Source: JARROD01 sp037384225 (GTDB lineage Bacteria > Pseudomonadota > Gammaproteobacteria > Pseudomonadales > Cellvibrionaceae). Taken from it: a DNA stretch of 19,357 bases. Positions 14,837-19,357 of this stretch are shown here, in pieces. The position numbers and the translations under genes are program-made. The stretch is taken from contig JARROD010000033.1 of assembly GCA_037384225.1 (NCBI GenBank), forward strand, positions 1-19,357. The letters are read 5' to 3'. Positions within the stretch are counted from its first letter, which is position 1. Each line of letters begins with the position of its first letter. The notes under the pieces are model-generated. The model saw only the letters and a program-made list of their open reading frames with translations, was not told the DNA's origin and searched no databases.

Positions 14837-15667
14837 ATGGCTGAGCAAAATGACGATAAAGATGTGGTTAAATATGAGGTGAAGGACGGTATTGCCTGGG
14901 TTTATTTTAATCGCCCGGCAAAGCGCAATGCCATGAATCCACCGTTGAATCGCCGCATGATGGATGTGCTGGACGAATTGGAGTTTGATGATAACGTCGG
15001 TGTGCTGGTGCTTGGTGGTGAAGGCGAAGCCTGGCAGGCGGGTATGGATCTGAAAGAATATTTTCGCGAAACCGAGGCCCAGGGACTACGCGGCATACGC
15101 AAATCGCAGCGGGAATCCTATGGCTGGTTTCGCCGTTTGCGCTGGTATCAGAAACCGACCATCGCCATGGTCAACGGTTGGTGCTTTGGCGGTGGCTTCG
15201 GGCCGCTGTTCGCCTGCGATCTGGCGATTTGCGCGGATGAAGCCAAGTTTGGCCTGTCCGAGATCAACTGGGGGATTTTACCCGGTGGCGGCGTGACCAA
15301 GGTCGTTGTTGACCTGCTGTCCATGCGTGACGCCATGTACATGGCCCTGACAGGTAGCATGATTGATGGCAAAACCGCAGCGGCCTGGAAGTTGGTGAAT
15401 GAAAGTGTGCCACTGGTCAAGTTGAAATCCAGGGTTGAGGAGCTCGCCAAACTGTTGCTGGAGAAAAATCCGGTAGCGCTCAAGGCAACCAAAGACGCGG
15501 TGCGTCGGGTAAAGGATATGACCTACGACAACGCCGAAGACTATCTTGTGCGCGCTCAGGAAGCGGCTAACTATTTTGACAATACGGGACGCAAGGAAGG
15601 CATTCAGCAGTTTATTGATGAAAAGAGCTACAAACCAGGTCTGGGTGCATACAAAAAGGATACGTAA
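14837..15667 (+). CDS. ech: Feruloyl-CoA (hydroxycinnamoyl-CoA) hydratase/lyase
   Basis: A 276-residue crotonase-fold enzyme that hydrates feruloyl-CoA and splits the product into vanillin and acetyl-CoA. It follows Pseudomonas HCHL/Ech end to end: RPAKRNAMNPPLNRRMMDVL, GEAWQAGMDLKEYFRE, KPTIAMVNGWCFGGGFGPL, CDLAICADEAKFGLSEINWGI and DEKSYKPGL. Glu142 matches the catalytic Glu143 and Tyr75 matches Tyr75. By my recollection of the AN103 enzyme, two positions differ: Ser123 is Gly122 here, and vanillin-contacting Tyr239 is Val238. The general crotonase fold is certain; the substrate range may be shifted. GGAG lies 11 bases before the ATG. The next gene, the CoA ligase, starts 61 bases downstream of the stop. 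Confidence 0.88.
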   Translation: MAEQNDDKDVVKYEVKDGIAWVYFNRPAKRNAMNPPLNRRMMDVLDELEFDDNVGVLVLGGEGEAWQAGMDLKEYFRETEAQGLRGIRKSQRESYGWFRRLRWYQKPTIAMVNGWCFGGGFGPLFACDLAICADEAKFGLSEINWGILPGGGVTKVVVDLLSMRDAMYMALTGSMIDGKTAAAWKLVNESVPLVKLKSRVEELAKLLLEKNPVALKATKDAVRRVKDMTYDNAEDYLVRAQEAANYFDNTGRKEGIQQFIDEKSYKPGLGAYKKDT

Positions 15668-15728
15668 TTAACCTATACACTTAAAATATTTCCGAAACAG
15701 TTGGCCTGATATCGGAGGATTGTTGCTT

Positions 15729-17243
15729 GTGTTACCGACACCAGCGGATGCTATTGCACTTTTTGCGCGGACACAGCCCACCAAGATAGCCGCTACTGAG
15801 TTAGTGAGCGGTGAAACCTGGACTTATGCGGCGCTGGATGACGCCGTGTCGCGGCTGGCGAACCACTTGCTCAGAAGTGGGTGCAAGCCGGGAGACCGGG
15901 TGGCGGTTCTGTCCAGAAACAGTGTGCGCCAGGTTATGCTGCACTTTGCCTGTGGCCGCACCGGGATGATTTATGTGCCGTTGAACTGGCGTCTGTCCGC
16001 CGTTGAACTATCGGAACTGATCGCCATAGCGGGGCCTGCCTTGCTGCTTTGCGATGAACAGTCAGCGCCTCTGTTGCAAGATCATCCGAGGGTTAATTCG
16101 CTGCCAGAGTTTGTGTCGGCCAGTGCCGCGACACCACGACTTACCGATAACCCTCTTCCCGAACAACTGCGCCATCCGGATCGTCCCAGCCTGATTCTTT
16201 TTACGTCCGGCACCTCCGGCAGGGCCAAGGGTGTATTGCTGTCGGAACGCCATTTGCAGCATGCCGCTACCAACTTCGCCATGCTGACGGCGGTGGGCAG
16301 CGAGAGTTGTTTTCTCTGCGAAGCGCCAATGTTTCACACTATCGGACTGGTGGCCAATATCAGGCCGGTGTTACAACAGGGCGGCTCGATTCTGGTATCC
16401 GATGGTTTTCAGCCGCAGCGGACCCTGAATTGGCTGTGCGACCGGTCGCTAAAAATCAGTCACTATACGGGTGTTCCGCAAATGGTTGAAAGTTTCCGCA
16501 AACAGCCGGATTTCGACCCCATTCCCCTGCGCCAGATGACGGCGATTGTTACCGGGGGCGCGCCCCATGCGACGAACGATATCGCCGCCTGGTTGGATGA
16601 TGGGGTTGTCATGGTCAGCGGTTTTGGCATGAGCGAGGCGGGAACCGTGTTTGGCACGCCCACCGATCTTAACCTGATCCGCAACAAGTTGGGTTCCGTT
16701 GGTATATCGGCGCCGGGTTTGCAAATTCGCCTGGTCGACAACAGCGGTAATGATTGTCAGCCGGGGGAGGCCGGGGAACTCTGGTTGCGGGGCGATAGCC
16801 TTATGCTGGGTTACTGGCGCGATGAACAAAACACCCGGGATGTGTTTGCCGAGGGCAACTGGTTTAAGACCGGTGATATCGTGCGCTGTGACGAAGAGGG
16901 TTTTTTCTGGATTGTCGATCGCAAAAAAGACATGTTTATTTCCGGTGGTGAAAATGTTTATCCCGCGGAAATCGAAGCATTGCTGTCGGGTTATCCGGGC
17001 ATCAAGGAAGCCGCTGTTGTGGGTATTCCCAATGAACAGTGGGGTGAAGTGGGTTGTCTGGTCGCGGTTCTCGATGCTGGAAAATCATTCGATGAGGCCG
17101 GTTTGATTGATTACCTGAAACAACACCTGGCCGGATACAAAGTACCGAAAAGTGTTGTCATCATGGAAGAGTTGCCCAGAACCTCGACCGGTAAATTGCA
17201 AAAGCGTCAGTTGAAAGACCGGCTGTGCCGTTCGTCCTGGTGA
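15729..17243 (+). CDS. fcs: Feruloyl-CoA synthetase (ANL-family aryl/acyl-CoA ligase)
   Basis: A 504-residue AMP-forming CoA ligase that would activate ferulate, and perhaps p-coumarate and caffeate, with ATP and CoA. ANL motifs in order: ATP loop LFTSGTSGRAKGV (about 157-169), GFGMSEAGT (298-306), the Asp384 motif WFKTGD, DRKKDMFISGGENVYPAEIE (397-416) and C-terminal catalytic Lys489 in RTSTGKLQKRQ. GTG at 15729 is the likely start, nine bases after a strong GGAGGA; the TTG codons at 15720 and 15723 lie too close to that site. The length suits the short (about 490-500) Fcs type, not the roughly 620-residue Pseudomonas Fcs. The feruloyl specificity rests on its pairing with ech; the motifs alone say only acyl/aryl-CoA ligase. 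Confidence 0.85.
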   Translation: MLPTPADAIALFARTQPTKIAATELVSGETWTYAALDDAVSRLANHLLRSGCKPGDRVAVLSRNSVRQVMLHFACGRTGMIYVPLNWRLSAVELSELIAIAGPALLLCDEQSAPLLQDHPRVNSLPEFVSASAATPRLTDNPLPEQLRHPDRPSLILFTSGTSGRAKGVLLSERHLQHAATNFAMLTAVGSESCFLCEAPMFHTIGLVANIRPVLQQGGSILVSDGFQPQRTLNWLCDRSLKISHYTGVPQMVESFRKQPDFDPIPLRQMTAIVTGGAPHATNDIAAWLDDGVVMVSGFGMSEAGTVFGTPTDLNLIRNKLGSVGISAPGLQIRLVDNSGNDCQPGEAGELWLRGDSLMLGYWRDEQNTRDVFAEGNWFKTGDIVRCDEEGFFWIVDRKKDMFISGGENVYPAEIEALLSGYPGIKEAAVVGIPNEQWGEVGCLVAVLDAGKSFDEAGLIDYLKQHLAGYKVPKSVVIMEELPRTSTGKLQKRQLKDRLCRSSW

Positions 17244-17244
17244 G

Positions 17245-17523
17245 GGGCGAACCTTTCACCGCCGGATTCAGGTGGATAACGAGCGTGAAGCTTTGGAGTC
17301 TACGGCGCTGAACCGGAGCGAGCGCGATGCGCTCATCTTCCGTCAGCTTGAGGCCCGCCGCACCGTGCAGCGCCGAATTGTCCACCTCAAAAACCTCCCC
17401 AAAGACCGCGAACAATCTCTCTCCCACGATATTGACCAGTACCGGGAAATCAGGGATAGACAGAGGGATGTGTTCGACATCAGAAACCGAACCCGCGACA
17501 ATTCCCCGGATAGGGAGCGGTAG
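17245..17523 (+). pseudogene. Charged ORF fragment abutting fcs, unidentified
   Basis: A frame open across the fcs stop reads GRTFHRRIQVDNEREALE... to a TAG at 17521-17523, with a GTG at 17272 as the first plausible start (83 residues). It is rich in Arg, Glu and Asp (for example RDRQRDVFDIRNRTRDNSPDRER) and predicted helical or coiled coil. The recognisable reading seems to begin before any good start or ribosome site, directly after the fcs stop. It therefore looks like the 3' end of a larger gene cut off at a junction. I do not recognise the family; a tail of a mobilisation or plasmid protein is only a guess. It converges with the toxin gene, five bases away. Confidence 0.35.
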
Positions 17524-17528
17524 GAGTA

Positions 17529-18029
17529 TTACCGTTCCTTATCCTCGTTTCGGGATTTTGAAAGCCTGCTTTCGCGCTTTTCGCGGAGTTGTTTCAGCAA
17601 ATACTCATCATCCCGGTTGACGATGTCCAGGCGGCGCTGCCGCGCATTGTCCCGGAACTGTTCAATGGTAGATTTGATTAGACCGTGCGGCAGATAACCG
17701 TAAGAAAATTTGCCCGTTTGAGTCTTTCTTACATCCGGGCCTTTCCATGTGAAGCGGTTGACTTCGCCGGTAATAATCCATGATTGCTCATCATCCAGCT
17801 TCAGGCGCTGCTTGGTTGCCAAGGGGATTTCCGTTGCCTGCGCCGGATTTCGCGGGGGCGTATGGGTGATCGGGCAAATAAAGACTTCCGTTTCGCCAAA
17901 TTCATTCTGCCGCTTATGCACGATCAGGCACGGGCGGGCCTTTCGGCCTTCTTCCTGCCCCTGTTTGTGTTCATCCCGCCACAAATACATGTGACGGATA
18001 ACTATACCTATTTCGGGTGTATCTTCCAC
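17529..18029 (-). CDS. PemK/MazF-family toxin of a type II toxin-antitoxin pair
   Basis: A 166-residue protein resembling the longer PemK/MazF-like growth inhibitors, which are sequence-specific RNases. Typical segments are GIVIRHMYLWRDEHKQGQEE, KARPCLIVHKR, VFICPITHTPPRN, SWIITGEVNRFTW and SYGYLPHGLI. The last 40 residues are a very basic and acidic tail (KQLREKRESRLSKSRNEDKER). The start is uncertain: GTG at 18029 lies 12 bases after the antitoxin stop without a ribosome site, while ATG at 17990 would drop 13 residues including part of the first strand. Translation coupled to the antitoxin is likely. Both genes are intact, so the pair may be functional. Confidence 0.75.
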   Translation of the reverse strand: MEDTPEIGIVIRHMYLWRDEHKQGQEEGRKARPCLIVHKRQNEFGETEVFICPITHTPPRNPAQATEIPLATKQRLKLDDEQSWIITGEVNRFTWKGPDVRKTQTGKFSYGYLPHGLIKSTIEQFRDNARQRRLDIVNRDDEYLLKQLREKRESRLSKSRNEDKER

Positions 18030-18041
18030 TGGCGTCAGAGC

Positions 18042-18293
18042 TTATAGTTCATTATTAAACTGCTTGGTTTCTTCGGGAATGGGCAGCGTACCCAACTCAT
18101 CAATAACCTCGTCCGGCAGTTCGTGGGCGTAAAATGCCCGTTGGTCAAGCACGCGCAATCGCTTGTACTCATCAGCCGAAATCAGGGCCAAGTCGTCCCG
18201 TCCGTGGTTGGTGATAATGATTGCGCCCTTATGGGCCTCGGTTCTGTAGCGGCCAAATTCCTTCTGAAATTCACCGGATGTCACTTTTTGCAT
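18042..18293 (-). CDS. Phd/YefM-family antitoxin
   Basis: An 83-residue antitoxin. The N-terminal MQKVTSGEFQKEFGRYRTEA fold with GAIIITNHGRDDLALISADEYKRL (about 23-46) is the Phd/YefM DNA-binding and dimerisation domain. The acidic C terminus (ELPDEVIDELGTLPIPEE) is the expected toxin-wrapping tail. I chose the ATG at 18293 over the longer frame to 18416 because GGGAGG lies seven bases upstream and the domain begins there. It should neutralise the downstream toxin and repress its own promoter, as is usual in the family. Confidence 0.85.
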   Translation of the reverse strand: MQKVTSGEFQKEFGRYRTEAHKGAIIITNHGRDDLALISADEYKRLRVLDQRAFYAHELPDEVIDELGTLPIPEETKQFNNEL

Positions 18294-18312
18294 GGCATAA
18301 CCTCCCCAGCAA

Positions 18313-18332
18313 ATTATACATGTTTCCCATGT
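18313..18332 (-). promoter_or_regulatory. Toxin-antitoxin promoter -10 box with overlapping operator
   Basis: On the minus strand a perfect TATAAT (18313-18318) lies 19 bases before the antitoxin ATG. It touches the inverted repeat ACATG-GGAAA-CATGT (18318-18332). A second repeat, ATCCG...CGGAT, spans 18334-18350. The placement suits autorepression by the Phd/YefM protein. The -35 is poor. Confidence 0.55.
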
Positions 18333-18490
18333 TATCCGGAAAATACGGATTTTGCAAGAAAAACATCCCCCTTCGCCCGCTTGCAGATTCCAGTACGGGC
18401 AACCTGTGCCAATCATATTGGCTATAAATAACTCTGTTTTTATAGGTTTTCATTATGGCAAGCGCGGCAGGTCTCCTACCTACCCAGAAT

Positions 18491-18553
18491 CTGCCGCTGT
18501 CCCGATTTATTAACAATTTATCCCTTGTTGCAAATCGGGGGCTTCTGCGGCAG
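18491..18553. repeat. Long imperfect hairpin of unknown nature
   Basis: CTGCCGC (18491-18497) pairs with GCGGCAG (18547-18553); CCCGATTT (18501-18508) pairs with AAATCGGG (18532-18539); and AACAA pairs with TTGTT inside. This gives a 63-base, three-tier stem-loop. A third GCGGCAG copy at 18464-18470 could pair alternatively with CTGCCGC. It lies in the 520-base gene-free stretch 18294-18814. Besides the antitoxin promoter and this hairpin, that stretch holds only GTTCGAAC at 18751-18758. Candidates are a repeat-element remnant or a structured RNA. No T-run follows, so it is not a standard terminator. Confidence 0.45.
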
Positions 18554-18814
18554 GCGGGGCTACAAACATTCATAGAAGGAGTTACGCTGGATTATTGCCA
18601 TAAAAATGCCGCAGTATTTAAACATTGTCAAAAATATGCATGTTTTGTTTTCACCATTGCAGCACTGGCAAATTGTCTGTACCTTTCAACTTTATTTTGA
18701 TAGCAAGTGACAGAATACGCTTTCTACGGACACTGAATATGGTTCGGCTTGTTCGAACACAAGAAAAATAACCTCACATGTTAATATCAAAAAAATCAGC
18801 GATAATATTCAAGC

Positions 18815-19357
18815 ATGGCAGAAGAATTTATTATTGAATCAGACAGGGCATTAGTAGACATTGATCACGATGCCCTTGGAGTAGCCGATTTGGCTAAAGG
18901 TATTTCAGGGCATTCCAATGGTAGCGGATAGCGTGAAAGCGTTAAATGCGCTATCGGAAAAGGCTGTCAAAAAATTGGCAGAAAAGGAACCCTTGTCACA
19001 ACAAAAACAAAAAATTGAAAACCTCCTTAAAAATAGTAAACGCAAAATTCTTGTAATCATTGATGATATTGACAGACTGGAAGCAAAGGAAATCATGGCC
19101 ATTTTTAGAATGGTGAAATCGGTCGCCGATTTTCCGAACGTTGTTTATTTGCTAAGTTTTGATAAAAACCTCATTTCTAACATAGTCAAGGACATCCAAA
19201 ATGCAGACGGAAAAGACTATCTTGAAAAAATCGTCCAGTATAATATCGACCTACCATACCCCGATCCAGCCAGTATACTGACATTATTTGGTGAGCGTAT
19301 TGATCCTGCAATAGAAGAGCCCGGTGGGAAAAAATGGGATAAGGATCGTTGGTCAAC
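18815..19357 (+). pseudogene. KAP-family P-loop NTPase, internally deleted and frameshifted, runs off the window end
   Basis: From the ATG at 18815 one frame reads MAEEFIIESDRALVDIDHDALGVADLAKGIS and stops at 18935-18937; this resembles the N terminus of KAP NTPases. From about 18905 a different frame, open to the window end, reads VADSVKALNALSEKAV, then the Walker B region KRKILVIIDDIDRLEAKEIM, then FRMVKSVADFPNVVYLLSFD, typical of KAP proteins. The Walker A segment (GxxxxGKS) and the roughly 150-200 residues normally between it and Walker B are absent. This therefore points to a deletion that also changed frame, not a single-base error. KAP NTPases are membrane-linked ATPases common in islands and plasmids, some tied to phage exclusion. 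The 3' end is outside the window. Confidence 0.65.

Noticed and set aside
18455..18700. 81-codon ORF spanning the long hairpin, with a hydrophobic C terminus
   Set aside because: No ribosome site, and its sequence is dictated by the inverted repeats. A minus-strand ORF (18271-18573) covers the same bases, so neither is credible without homologues.
1..19357. tRNA or rRNA genes
   Set aside because: No cloverleaf with a GTTCRANNC-type T arm or rRNA core sequence was noticed. GTTCGAAC at 18751 has no surrounding tRNA arms or CCA end.

Overview
The window looks like a chromosomal segment of a gammaproteobacterium. That is an inference from protein style, moderate GC and Shine-Dalgarno starts; a marine lignocellulose- or phenolics-degrading lineage would fit, but the genus cannot be read from sequence alone. 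Its core (about 5.1-17.2 kb) is a catabolic cluster for methoxylated lignin phenols. Degraded mobile or accessory DNA lies at both ends.

Left part (1-5 kb): a remnant of an IS91-type transposase; a lipoprotein with Ig-like and calcium-loop repeats; then two divergent sensory genes. One is a membrane histidine kinase whose sensor domain has the copper/ethylene-binding residues of plant ethylene receptors in register. The other is a soluble hybrid kinase with REC-HisKA-HATPase-REC architecture.

Core (5.1-17.2 kb): on the minus strand, an aldehyde dehydrogenase (probable vanillin dehydrogenase) and a LigM/DesA-type tetrahydrofolate-dependent O-demethylase. They are divided by an array of 15-bp tandem repeats. 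Divergently, across a ~500-bp control region carrying five copies of a TGGATACA-type motif, runs a long plus-strand operon: metV-like zinc protein, metF, purU, folD, folK, a GntR/FCD regulator, an unlisted 55-codon ORF, ligA and ligB. Behind it come a feruloyl-CoA hydratase/lyase and a feruloyl-CoA synthetase. Read together, the proposed route is ferulate -> feruloyl-CoA -> vanillin -> vanillate -> protocatechuate -> 4,5-ring cleavage. The methyl group from O-demethylation goes onto THF and is oxidised by MetF/MetV and FolD to 10-formyl-THF. PurU then releases it as formate and regenerates THF. Later steps of the 4,5-cleavage pathway (ligC, ligI, ligJ, ligK), transporters and a formate dehydrogenase are not in the window.

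Right part (17.2-19.36 kb): an arginine/glutamate-rich ORF fragment abutting the synthetase stop, a Phd/YefM-PemK/MazF-type toxin-antitoxin pair, a long hairpin of unknown origin, and a KAP-type P-loop NTPase. The NTPase has lost its Walker A region and reading frame, so it is a pseudogene running off the window end. This looks like a decayed island edge.

The items most worth checking are the ethylene-receptor-like kinase, the repeated operator-like motif in the divergent region, the translationally coupled small ORF with an in-frame 15-bp repeat, and the self-contained methyl-to-formate folate module.
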